A DNA stretch of 64,000 nucleotides from the NCBI GenBank assembly GCA_964035575.1, contig OZ037850.1, positions 434,001-498,000 of the forward strand. The letters run 5' to 3'. Below, piece after piece: positions 41,184 through 51,498 of the stretch. The position numbers were made by a program, and so were the translations under genes. The stretch's first letter is position 1. Each line of letters opens with the position of its first letter. Under the pieces are notes generated by a model, which worked only from the letters and a program-made list of their open reading frames with translations, made no database searches and had not been told where the DNA came from. The stretch is from Rhynchopus sp. YZ270_cl-10 (taxonomy: Eukaryota > Euglenozoa > Diplonemea > Diplonemida > Diplonemidae).

Positions 41184-42402
41184 TTTTTTTGGATTTCTGG
41201 GGCACCAGCTATACTAATTTGGTGTCCTAAGTTTGGCGGATTTTGGGGCGGATTTTTGGCCAAAAATGTTTTTGGAAAAAACTGTGTCTATCGGATCTAC
41301 TTCCTCCATGGGCTCAAAGTATCACTTTGTGATGCTTTCATGGTTCAGACATTCTGTGGTTCTGGTTTTCCCATGATAAACAACAACGTTGATGTGAATC
41401 ATCCTCGGAAAAATGCGTGGGGTAAGAAAAAGGTCCAAAAAAAATCGCTTTTTTTTTTTTTGTTTCGGACTAAATATTCTAAGGTATGGTGAGGGGCAAT
41501 AAAATGAGCGAGAGTAATGGCAATAATCTATACGAGGATGTGTGTGCTGTTACACAAAAAAAAAAGGGAAAAGAAAGGAACCGTTGAACAAAGATGAATA
41601 TGCCTCACTGTGCATACACATCTAAACAGCAACAAACCCATTTCGTTTTATTATTTTTTTGCTTCTATTTTTTCGTTGTACTATTTCATTTTGTTTGCAT
41701 CCACAAACATCCCCTCCTGTATACGCAGTCACGTTTCAGCACTTTACCTAAATTGTGGTATACTTTTCAAGTCTAAAGTTAGGACGGAGGCCATCGAAGG
41801 TTGTTGTTTTTTTCTCCACTATTTTCCTACCCGCCTCTCTCTCTCTCTCTCTCTATCCAGCGATCATGGTTGTTTCTAACGACCCAAAAAATCCAGGTTT
41901 GCATTTTTGTTGTGACATGTGTTGAACAACAATCAACAAACAACAAAAAAATACAAACAAAAAAAAGGGGGATACGAAGTTAGTGACCGTGCCGCATCAG
42001 GGTTGTTTGAACTGCTCGACCGAGCTCACCGCCACAGGGGACGCAAAAGGAAACACCGTTTGGATATTGCCCCTGTATTGTTTGTGTTGTGAATTGAATC
42101 AAGCATAATTATGATTTTTGCTGTGTCGTCAATCGCCTAAGAACCCACTTGGGGCTAATAGGGCCTGTACTCAATGTTGGCCGAGGCCTTTATTTTTTGT
42201 TGTTGTTTTTCTAAATTTTGATGTACGTAGCGACTGCAAAACTCCAACATTTTTTTCCTGGAATTAAAAACAAAAATCATGCATGCTCAACAAGAATAGA
42301 CACAAAGCCATAAAAAATCCCTCGAGATGCCACCACAATCAACACCTTGGAATACCCTCGCGGAAAGATAAATCAAACACACTGCTATGGCACCGTTTCA
42401 CA

Positions 42403-45400
42403 TTATTCCTTCTTCCCCACATACCGATATGCTTCGTTCGAGAGCTTGATCTGCGACGGGTGCAGGCCATGCCAGGCAAGAGACTGCAGCTCTTTGGAGG
42501 TGAAGGCAAGACCGCCTTCAAGCACCTTCTTCACGGTCTCCTTTACGGACTCTTCGGTGGAACAATCCAGGTAGCTCGTCACGTACGAAGCATACATGTC
42601 AGTTAAAAGCTGTAAAAAACAAAGAGAAGTTGAAACGTGCTACGCATCTCAGTCGAGATCATGCATAGGGTGGGACCTGGGTGTTCCGTACCGTAAGAGA
42701 ACGGAGGCGGTTCACAACCAAAAAACAAAACAAAACAGAATTGAATGAAGCCTCACAGTGTTCTAAAAATCCCACAGTATTCAAAAGAAAATATAGTCAG
42801 AACGACTTCATTTACCACTGCACATACCATAGAGGTCTGACACTGAGATGGAGTGCAGGTGTGCGCAGCTGCCACGAGGCGGACGTCAAAGGTGTCGTGG
42901 AGCGACCCCTTTGCACTTCTTGCTGCAGCCGCACCGAGGGAGTGTTCCACAAGCTTTGGATCTGCACCAAGCACGTTGCGGGTGTGAAGAGGGCCTGCCC
43001 CGAAGCAGGCACGGTACAGCCCTGTGTCTTCCGCGTGGGTGCGCTTCTTCACCCAGATGACACCACTCTCAATGGCAGAACGCTGCTCGGGCACATTCTT
43101 AGAGAGACGCGCCTTGAAGTACTCCTTGCTCACCACCTCCACCGTCACATTCTCACCACGTGGGAGGACACATGGCGACACCGCCTTTGCTGTACCATTG
43201 ACTACCACCTCCACGGGGCACGTCTCCCCAGTGTCCACATCGCGTGTCTCCAGAATGCGTGGTATCGTTGCCAACGCGTAGAGTGGACGTAGGAACTGTG
43301 GGTGGTAGGTGTTGTCGGTTGCGACGGTGGGGAAGCGTGGGTAGAGACTCATCAACAGCGCAGCCACGGATTGTGGTGTTGACGCTAGAGTGCGGTGGCC
43401 TGCACCGAGGAAGAGAAGGCCGATTGCCATCCCTGCTGCCATGTGTGAGCCATAGGTGTCGTCCTTGCGTTTCTGCAGCGTGCGATGCACCTTAAAGACC
43501 TCGGCACACCCCGTCCCAGCCATGACACACGACGCAGCAAGCATCGCAGCGTTGATCGCAGGGTCCATCAGCTTCCGGTTCGGTGACGCATCGTCGCCAA
43601 ATATATTACAGCTACCCTCCTTCCCCCGACCTACCCGCGCGTTCAGAAGCTTATTCAACTCCTGCAAAATCAAATCGCGTGCAACAGTGTTCTCAGACCC
43701 CGCATACTTCAGACCAAGAGCAAACATACAGGCACCCACTGCGTTTGCATGGAGCAGCAGGAGATGCTGGCGGGCCCCTAGCCCCATGGTTCCGTCATGC
43801 CTCGCCACGATGCGGTGCATCACGGAGGGTGACATGCTGGCAAGCCAGGTTTCTGTGGCCTCTATAGAGTCCCAATCAACGAGGGCTGCGGCGATGATAC
43901 GAAGCAGCACTGCATCGGGGGACACAGACAAGAGAAGGGCAGCTGTTGTGGGGAGGCGCAGTGCGTTCACGACGACAGGGTTGTTGGTCCGCATGAACAT
44001 CAACCCTAGGGCTGCTGCCGCTGCCGGAGCAGTCACATTTGTGTCAATGAGCGGCCCAACCATGACCTTGCTGCACACCTGCGCTCTATTAGCACGGCGA
44101 TGCATCGACAATGGAATCCCAGTCCCCGGTCCGTCATCCCCAATACGCACCGGAAGCTTCGCCTCTGCCCCACTATGCGGATCCATCGCGTCCCTCTTCG
44201 TGCACGTCAACAACGCCAGCAAACGGTCCATCAGCTTCAAATCCGAAAGGTGGTTCGCCTCCCCACCCTTCCCCAAACAGATTAACCCCAAGGCAAACCC
44301 TGTGCACAGTGCATAGGAATGCAGGTTGCTGCTGTGCTCGTCGGAAGGCGGCCGGCTCAACTCTCCCAACAACATATCAGCCATGAGACGATGGCATGTC
44401 CCTTGATACAGCAGCCCGGTTCCGATCAATGCTGCAGCCTGCATCCCTGGTGCGACGTCCTGCTCAGCATAGTGTGGTGTGATAGGTGCCAGATGCAGAG
44501 AAAGCATTCCGGACACACGCTTCTCCCCGGTCCCCCTATGGCACGCAGAGAGACCAACCAAGAGCGCGACTGTCGTGGCCTCATGCCTCGGGAACATAAG
44601 AGAGTAGAGTTCACTCCCAGTTAGCAACTCAAGGTGACCAAGCAGACCAAGACCTAGCACGATACCAGCAGTGCCCGAGGTAGGGGCAGCGTTGGGTGAC
44701 ACTGCGTTGGCAATCCAGTCGCGGATGTAAACCCGTTTTGACCCTAGATGTTCCATGGTCTGGAGACGCAGTGCGGCAGAGCAGCCGTTCAGGAATTCTG
44801 GCCACAGTGTTGTATCGACAGCGTATCCTGTGAGGTCGAGGGAGGTGAAGCCTTGCTCCTTGGCACGACGTCCGCAGAGAACGATTGGAGGTTGTGGGAG
44901 CGTGCTGCCGGAAAGGTTTGCCATGGTGGTGAGGGTCAACATGCCTCTACCGCAAGGCAAGGCGAGGACACGGTTTGCGATGGTGGCGAGCTGTTCCTGT
45001 TGTTCGACAGGGTCAGCTACGTCGTCGTCACCCCCAGTCAACACTATGGGAACTGCAGAGCAGAGCAGCGACTGTGCAGTGGCCAACCTTGCGTCTTTGC
45101 TCCACAGCAGACGGTGTCCGATGGAGGGCGGTCCGTTTCCGACATCCACACCAAGCGCATCGCCGGTGATGCTGACCGCCTCTGCGCGAGGGGGTTTGGA
45201 AGGCATCATTTTATGGTTCTCGTAGTCCGCCAAGGGTTGCAGAGGAAGGCACGTCACGTTGCTGAACGGAAGGGAGAGGAGTGCGACGTCGGGACGTCCG
45301 ATGGCAGAGAGGAGGCGTGGGTCCCATTCGCTGGAAGGGTCTTCGCGGCAGGTGGCCGCGCTTTGGAGGAGCAGGAAGGCGGGGCCAAGGCTGAGGGAGG

Positions 45401-47270
45401 AGATGGCGCGGGTCACCTCCTTCGCATGCACACCGTCGACTGCAGGGAGGAGCACCCCCACTGCGCTTTCGTGCAGTGTTTTCGGAGGCCACACATTTGT
45501 CCCCGACTCCTCCCGAAGGTAGCGCTCCCCTGAGAGACCACACCGCAGGTCCACCAACTGAAGCAGCACCCTCGCAGACGCCGTGGCAGAAGACCCCTTA
45601 GATGCGAGGGGTACGTGAGGGAATGCGCGGTGTGGTGCACAACGCAGCGACACTGCAGTTTCGACGTATGCCATGAGGTCCGGTGGGGATGCAACCTCGG
45701 AGAACCAGGCCGCATGGCGTACGCACTGTGAGAGCATGGTCTGTGCGCGGGGGTCGTTTTGGAGAGGCGGCTGGAGTGGTGTGCCTGCAAGGGATGTGGT
45801 GGTGTGGAGGTGCTCGTAGAGTGCTGCGTAGTGCTCCACCCAGAGGCCCCAGCCTGCACGGTGTGACAACGTTGACACCAAGAGAGCGACACGTGGCATG
45901 CTTTGGCGCCACACCAAGGTGCTCCGCATGGACTCATGCATAAGATGCAAGGCACACACAGATGCGCACATAGAGGAAGCGTCCAAACGTTGTCCGCTGG
46001 CGCGCGGCTGTGCTCCTAAGTGCATGCGGTTCAAGGATGAGCCATTCCGTGCACGCAGCACCCGTAGTCTGTCATAAGCACTGCCCCCCGCAGCTGGCTC
46101 CGAAGGCGCAAGAAACTCATGAAATGCCTGCCACTGATCGATCTGAGCATCGTGCGACAGAACGTGGCGCATCAGACCTGCTCTGTCCTCCGCACTGTCC
46201 AGCACCGAGGTCAGCAAATCAACTGCAATGCGTGTCAATGGGCAAGCGATGGTTGTGTTGAAGGAAAGCCCCCGCTCTTCGCCGTTTTGAAGCTGTGCGA
46301 CGAGGACACCATTGGTGACGTTGCGGAGACGGACGACGGGCCCTGTCAGAGGGAAGCTGTAGAGCATCACCTGCGGGTCTACGTAAACATTGATTGTCGT
46401 CGCCGTACCCTTTGTGAGTGTAACAAGCACCTCCCCGGTCACTTCGACGTCCTGCACACCATCCTCCACTGTGAGCAGACGCACCCCTTTGTGCGTCGTC
46501 AGCACCATTGCACCGTTACGAGGCGAGAACACCACCACGACTGGGCTCTTCTGCAGCCCCCACTCCAACAGCTTACCCCCTACACACGTCTTGATGCCCG
46601 GGAGTGCAATGTCTCCTGTTGTCCCTGAGGCTCGCCGGATGGAGGGCTTGCGTTCTAAGCTGGTACGCGTATCGAGCGAGAGCATCTCCAGGCAAGAGAG
46701 CACCGTAGTGCCTTTGTGGCTGCTGACCACAAAGACGGTGGCGGCCTGGCAGTGGTACGGCCGCACTGCAAGGAGGAGCACAGCCTCTGCGTGGGACCAT
46801 ACACCGGAGAGCGGCTTTGGGACGGAGAGGGGGTGCAGGGTGTGGGAGAGGTGCTGGCAGGGCTCGCCGTCGACTCCGATGCCTTCGCCGAGGATCATGA
46901 GACCGCAGCCGGGGACACCACAGACGGTGGTGACGGTGTTGCAGGATGTCATACGTGTCACCACCGGGCCTATGGGTAGGTATGTTGTAACAATCGGCGG
47001 GGTGTCAGCAAACGCAGGGGTAGCCACAGCGAGGCACACACCATCAACATCCCCGGTGCGTATGTAGGCCACACCGACAGCGTCGACCGCACCTTCCGGC
47101 GACACCCGCTCCACCACGCACTCACCCCTGCACAGCGCAACGCAGGCCGTCTCTTCACCGTGCACCACCACAGCACAGTCCTGCTCCATCCGCACATCCC
47201 GTGCACCGCTGCACACCCCACGGTAAGGCGCCTCACTGACGCAGCCATACGGTGCGTTCGCAACAAGCAT
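42403..47270 (-). CDS. APC1: APC1, largest subunit of the anaphase-promoting complex
   Basis: Two exons: 42828-47270 (1481 codons) and 42403-42609 (68 codons plus stop). Donor GTATGT, acceptor TTTTTACAG, phase 0; 1549 residues. The N-terminal half is a beta-rich, propeller-like region. The central part holds proteasome/cyclosome (PC) repeats: GTAGIVLGLGLLGHLELLTG, VALLVGLSACHRGTG, and the APC1-typical AAALIGTGLLYQGTCHRLMA followed by MLLGELSRPP. Further PC units follow (AALGLMFMRTNNP, MAAGMAIGLLFLGAGHRTL). APC1 is the scaffold of the ubiquitin ligase that destroys cyclins and securin. Rpn1/Rpn2 share PC repeats but lack the YQGT and GRPP-like block. It is shorter than human APC1 (1944). Confidence 0.9.
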
Positions 47271-47599
47271 ATTGAGGTGAGGGGGCGTATACGTCCCTCA
47301 TAGACCCTGTAGGTGTTGGTGTTGAGTCCATTGTTTTGTTTTTGTAATTTGGGATGCCCTACCCTTTTTCCGCCACCGGTTATGAGGCCTGGGTGTGCCC
47401 CTACTGCTTTTCTTATTCTAAACTTTTTTTTCTCACCACCATCAAAAACCCCCTCCCGAGTATCAAAAAAAAAAGGGGGGAATTTTATAAATTCACAAAA
47501 ATTGACAACACTTTCCGAGCAAGAGACGTTCACAAGACTCATTTTTAAGCTCAATTCCTGGGAAACGCTTCAATTCCTTGCAGATAGTCTTTAAAAACC
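47271..47599. other. Short spacer
   Basis: AT-rich, no gene or repeat-family copy recognised. Confidence 0.4.
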
Positions 47600-48069
47600 A
47601 TGTCCACCCCACCTGAGAAGCCCGCGGAGAAAAAGCAAAAGCACGGCTGATCGCCCAGCTGAGAAGCCCGCGGAGAGAAGCACGGCTGACCGCATCCGCG
47701 AGACCATTGAAAGGCTTGAAAGGATCGCCGCAGCACCTCGCGTGGCAAAAAGGCAGAAGAAAAGATGCGAGACGCTCCTGCATTCCTGAGCTATCAGACG
47801 ACCCTGAAAGCCTTGTCGAGCCAACTAAGGGTCACGAGGTTATGAGTCGCCTTGTAGAACGAGGCATCATCTCGGGTGTTATCACCCAAAACTTTGATGG
47901 CCTCGAGGAGTGTGCAGGTGTGCCCCGTCCACGGTTGTACGAAGTGCACGGCAGCCTGATGAAGGGCAGCTGTGTTAACAGAAACTGCCATGAGCCGCGG
48001 CGACATGGAAGAATTTTTAAAAAAAACGAGGTGCCTACCTGCCCTAAATGCAGGAGAAATACTAAATGA
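47600..48069 (+). pseudogene. Sirtuin (Sir2) remnant
   Basis: On the plus strand the frame ending at 48069 encodes a clear Sir2 segment: EPTKGHEVMSRLVERGIISG, VITQNFDGLEECAGV, YEVHGSLMKGSC, then a zinc knuckle CVNRNC with CPKC. The N-terminal NAD motif (GAGxS) and everything after the second Cys pair are missing, and the frame stops right after the knuckle. Upstream, MSTPPEKPAEKKQKHG is a short frame lying inside an imperfect tandem repeat of GAGAAGCCCGCGGAGA (about 47619 and 47661). The catalytic His of HG is kept. I read it as a decayed, truncated sirtuin gene. Unseen introns could restore some parts, but I found no matching splice sites. Confidence 0.6.
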
Positions 48070-48306
48070 AGCGATGTACGTTCGAAAGGAGGTAGCCCCA
48101 AAGTGTGGAAGAACTAAGAATCAGGTGATGTGGGGAAAATAGTAGGGAGGTGGTTGACGTTTTTTTTTTGTGCGATTCTTTGAAAAATCATTCTGTTTTT
48201 TTATTAATCTACGCGCAATTCAAAAAATAATAAAAATGCGAATATTGCGCGGTGTGGAATTGTTATGAAGAAGCGTTTTTTTTTTTTTTTTGCTTTTTTT
48301 TCCTCT
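48070..48306. other. AT-rich spacer
   Basis: T runs at about 48160-48169 and 48277-48300. No gene seen. Confidence 0.4.
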
Positions 48307-50721
48307 TTACCCTTGGGCGTTTCGTTCTTCACCCTGCCCATTCGGCTTCTTCGCTTTTCGGGATTTAACGTTGGTGCGGATTTCCTCAACCCTCCGCAAT
48401 ACATGAGCAGCTGCTGCCTCCTTGGAGAAGTTCTCCACTATATGCTGGCGCGCTTTGTGCCCTATTTCCGCTGCCTTCTCTCTGTTGTCCACAACCCATT
48501 TCATCTTCGCCATGAGATCGTTCAGGTCTGGGTTCGCCCAGTTCCCCGAGAACCCGTGCCCTTTTACCTTTTCTACCCCATTTATCTTTACCAGAAGTGA
48601 TGTCTCGGATGTCATGAACTCTGTCTGACCTGACCAGTCTGTGGCGATGGTGGGGAGCCCCATGGACATGGCTTGGTGCATGCCGAGGCCCCATCCCTCT
48701 CCTCGGGTCGGGAGCACGAAGGCGTCGCAAGCCTTGTAGATGGTGGGTATGCTGGTTTCGGGTAGTTCCTCTGCAATGACGTAGATCATGGGGATATCGG
48801 CCACGTTGAAGCCTTCGGATGCCGCAAACTTCGCAATCTTTTGTGTAATCTTATCCGGGTTGTTGGCGTCTTCCTCCATGTACAAGTGAGTCTTCAATAC
48901 CAAGTTGACACCATCACCCCTCTTAAACAAAGAAAGAAACGCCTTCAGCAACAGATCCCACCCTTTACGGTGTTCCCATTTGAAAACCGAAAGAAAGTTG
49001 AACCCTTCAGGGATATGTGGGTCAGCGACAGTCGTGAGAGGGTTGTAGAGATGGGTGTTCACACCCTCGGGGATGACGACGACTGGAATGGTGATCGATT
49101 TTTGTGCAAAGAAGTCGGAGAAGACCTTGGCATGGAAGGCAGAGGGGACCCACAGCTCGTCGATGCGTGCGGTCTTTTTGTTCTTCTCGAAGAAGAGCTT
49201 CCAGGTGCGGGGGAGGTCGTCTGTTTCGAGCATGGAGCGGCCGACAACGTAGTCTGGACGTTGCTGCAGTTCTATTGCACCCTTGTAGGGGAAGGTGGGG
49301 TAGGCTTCGACGGGCTTGTGGGAGACCCAGATGAGGGCTTGGCCTTCGTTTTGGAGGTGCGTTTGAAGGGTTTTGTCTAACGTCTTAGGTTTGATGAGAC
49401 GTGCGAGGGAACGCTGCACCTCAGCAGGGTGGCCCTTGCAGTAGCAGTCCTCCTCTGCCACCACACGGACCTGCATGTACTGTTCCAGCTCGGTGACGTA
49501 GTTCGCGGCCTCCAGGTTGACGCCGGTGCAGCTGCAGTAGGTGTCCCAGTACAGCTGCGTGCCGATGAGACTGCTCTTTGGGTCAAGCACCTTGCGAAGT
49601 CTTGCTTTGCGTGCCTTGTGGATGTGCAGAAGCATCGGGCCGCTGTGTGCCTGGGAAATGAACTCGGCAACATTGTAGTTGACAATCTGGTTGCTCGCAT
49701 GCGGCATGCGCACCTCCAATGGCACCACCAAAGCGCGCTTAGGAAGCGACAACTGCAGCGACCACAACGACGCAGTGAAGCTGCTGTACTCCATCGTCGC
49801 ACCCAGCGTCGCCTCAAAGCTCTCCGCCTGCTCTTCATAAGATGTGATCAGTGGGTTCACGACGGTAACATCCGCAAAACGGAACACAGCGCAGTGCGGT
49901 GCCACGACACTGGTGTACTTCTTCTCCTTCGCCCGTTCGTCCTCAGAGGAATACCCCTCGAGGGACTGCTTGAAGGTCACAATAGAGTCATTGTCGATAA
50001 CAGACTCAAGACCGTATGAAACAATGACGTCCCCTCCAGCATCGCTTGCGGCAACGAGCTTGCAGCTGACAGCGGAGACATCTTCGTTATCCTCGAGGGC
50101 AATCTTGGCTGCGGCGAAGAAAAGTTCAGAGTCATGCACATGGCTGTCCTCAGTATATGTCAAAGACGTCTCGACAGTGGTGACAACGATGGTTGAAGGG
50201 AAGAGGAAGTAGTTTACATCACGGCTTTTCAGTTGGATCTTCATTTTGATGATGTTTTCAAGCTGCTTTGCGAGGTAGTGAACGACGTGGAGAACGTCGA
50301 TTTTTTCATCATTACGCAGCAGCAGCACTCCGCAGTCAGACTTCTCCAGGAACACATCCGCACGCTCCCTTGATGTGACCACAACCACATAATAACTCGG
50401 TGCAGAAGGCGCCCTAGGTTCACCAGGGTCCTCCGTATCGTACAGTGGCGTGGCGACGTCGAACGCCAACACCATTGGTGCATCCTTCAGAACCTGCGCG
50501 TCTCTTAGCATAGTAAACTTCCCAGCCGGCTCCTCTGTGCGTTCACGCGCTTTAACAACCGGATGCCGTGAAGGGCTAGGTGTACGTGGTTTGACCTCTA
50601 CACTCCTCCGCGCCACTGCCGGTGTATGCAAATAAAGCATAAAGAACAGCATCATCACCAAAGACGCAGCGCATAATATCAACACCTTTTCGATAGGGCG
50701 TGTTCTTCGTCGTCTCATCAT
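48307..50721 (-). CDS. Type II membrane glycosyltransferase, GT4-like C-terminus
   Basis: 804 residues from the ATG pair in MMRRRRTRPIEKVLILC; an acceptor-like TTTTGCAG lies just before it, and the open frame further upstream is low complexity (HHPHHPHH). Residues 5-30 form a signal anchor (VLILCAASLVMMLFFMLYL), so the enzyme faces the Golgi or ER lumen. Residues 30-480 are unlike any family I know and hold Cys-rich spots (YCSCTG, DCYCKGH). Residues 480-770 are a GT-B fold: DELWVPSAFHAKVF, VVIPEGVNTHLYNP, SVFKWEHRKGWDLLLKAF, then EGWGLGMHQAMSMGLPTIAT with the E-x7-type donor-binding motif of GT4. The sugar and acceptor cannot be told; protein or lipid glycosylation is likely. Confidence 0.75.
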   Translation of the reverse strand: MMRRRRTRPIEKVLILCAASLVMMLFFMLYLHTPAVARRSVEVKPRTPSPSRHPVVKARERTEEPAGKFTMLRDAQVLKDAPMVLAFDVATPLYDTEDPGEPRAPSAPSYYVVVVTSRERADVFLEKSDCGVLLLRNDEKIDVLHVVHYLAKQLENIIKMKIQLKSRDVNYFLFPSTIVVTTVETSLTYTEDSHVHDSELFFAAAKIALEDNEDVSAVSCKLVAASDAGGDVIVSYGLESVIDNDSIVTFKQSLEGYSSEDERAKEKKYTSVVAPHCAVFRFADVTVVNPLITSYEEQAESFEATLGATMEYSSFTASLWSLQLSLPKRALVVPLEVRMPHASNQIVNYNVAEFISQAHSGPMLLHIHKARKARLRKVLDPKSSLIGTQLYWDTYCSCTGVNLEAANYVTELEQYMQVRVVAEEDCYCKGHPAEVQRSLARLIKPKTLDKTLQTHLQNEGQALIWVSHKPVEAYPTFPYKGAIELQQRPDYVVGRSMLETDDLPRTWKLFFEKNKKTARIDELWVPSAFHAKVFSDFFAQKSITIPVVVIPEGVNTHLYNPLTTVADPHIPEGFNFLSVFKWEHRKGWDLLLKAFLSLFKRGDGVNLVLKTHLYMEEDANNPDKITQKIAKFAASEGFNVADIPMIYVIAEELPETSIPTIYKACDAFVLPTRGEGWGLGMHQAMSMGLPTIATDWSGQTEFMTSETSLLVKINGVEKVKGHGFSGNWANPDLNDLMAKMKWVVDNREKAAEIGHKARQHIVENFSKEAAAAHVLRRVEEIRTNVKSRKAKKPNGQGEERNAQG

Positions 50722-50874
50722 TGCTGCAAAAGGTGTGGAAAGAGAAAGGGTAGGCAAAGCAAAAGGGAAAGCGAAAGTATGAGGGTTCGAAGGGGGGGGA
50801 GGTTTTGAAACGAAATGTACCTGTAGAGGGTGGTGGGGGTGGTGAGGGTGGTGAGGGTGGTGTAAGAAAGAAAG

Positions 50875-51003
50875 TGACGTTGATAGTGCAAACGCCTCTG
50901 GGACACAGGGCACTGACACTCCGCGGGTTATCGAACCCCCGGAGTGTTGCGCTTGGGAGTAATTTACAGGGAAACTGTAAGCAGGTACACAGTCATTACC
51001 CCA
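50875..51003 (+). repeat. SINE-like repeat, family A
   Basis: Near-identical to the intronic copy at 12077-12208, including GTTATCGAACCCCC and GGAGTGTTGCGCTTGGGA, so the family has moved recently. Confidence 0.65.
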
Positions 51004-51011
51004 CCAAAGAA

Positions 51012-51118
51012 AAGTTTATAAGATGACCCTAAGCCTCTCGTGCTTAGTCACCGTTATCATATTCGTTATCGCGGAGCAACATTTGCGCAGGCTTCCACAA
51101 GTCTGTTGTCAGGGTAAG
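51012..51118 (+). repeat. SINE-like repeat, family D (medium copy)
   Basis: Head as elsewhere, then TTATCATATTCGTTATCGCG and GGCTTCCACAAGTCTGTTGT, matching the body of the 20331 copy. Confidence 0.6.
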
Positions 51119-51498
51119 AAAGAGGGGTCGACTTTGTTTTGTAATGAATTCTTCTTGCGTTGGAAAGAGTAAAAAATGAAGAGCCTGTATTTTTTTTTTG
51201 TTGAAAAAGACCAAATTGTGCACAAATCAGGGCGACACACGCAAAGCCTTGCACAGAGACAGAGTTTCAAAAAAAAAAAAAAGGCAAATAAGAAATGTTT
51301 CGAAAGAAGAAAAACGAAGAGTTTTTGAACAAAATGGGACCTAAATACTATACATGAAGAAACACACGCACAAAAAAACCCCCCCTTCTGTTTTTTCATA
51401 GAAAAACCAAATTTAAATTTTTCAGAACACCCCTCCCATTGCGCCCTTTTTTGAAAACGTTGCATTTTTTATATCCACAAAAAATTTCCCTCCAATAT

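Larger units (their letters stand above)
40987..42402. other. Spacer with poly-G block and GCGTACTT tandem
   Basis: G-rich tract at 41031-41063; four imperfect 11-base units of GCGTACTT at about 41139-41183; a (CT)n tract near 41836-41855. Short tRNA-arm-like fragments occur near 41590 and 41975. No gene recognised. Confidence 0.5.
50722..51498. repeat. Spacer with adjoining family A and family D copies
   Basis: Family A at about 50875-51003, then family D at 51012-51118 directly downstream in the same orientation. The rest is A/T-rich with a C run near 51377-51384. Confidence 0.6.

Noticed and set aside
42640-42665. Candidate tRNA gene (GCATCTCAGTCGAGATCATGC looks like a D-arm)
   Set aside because: No anticodon arm, T-arm or acceptor stem follows; similar fragments occur near 55760 and 61140, so it is treated as a repeat fragment.
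50722-50919. 66-codon extension before the glycosyltransferase start (HHPHHPHH)
   Set aside because: Low-complexity leader; the methionine pair before the signal anchor with an acceptor-like TTTTGCAG is the better start.
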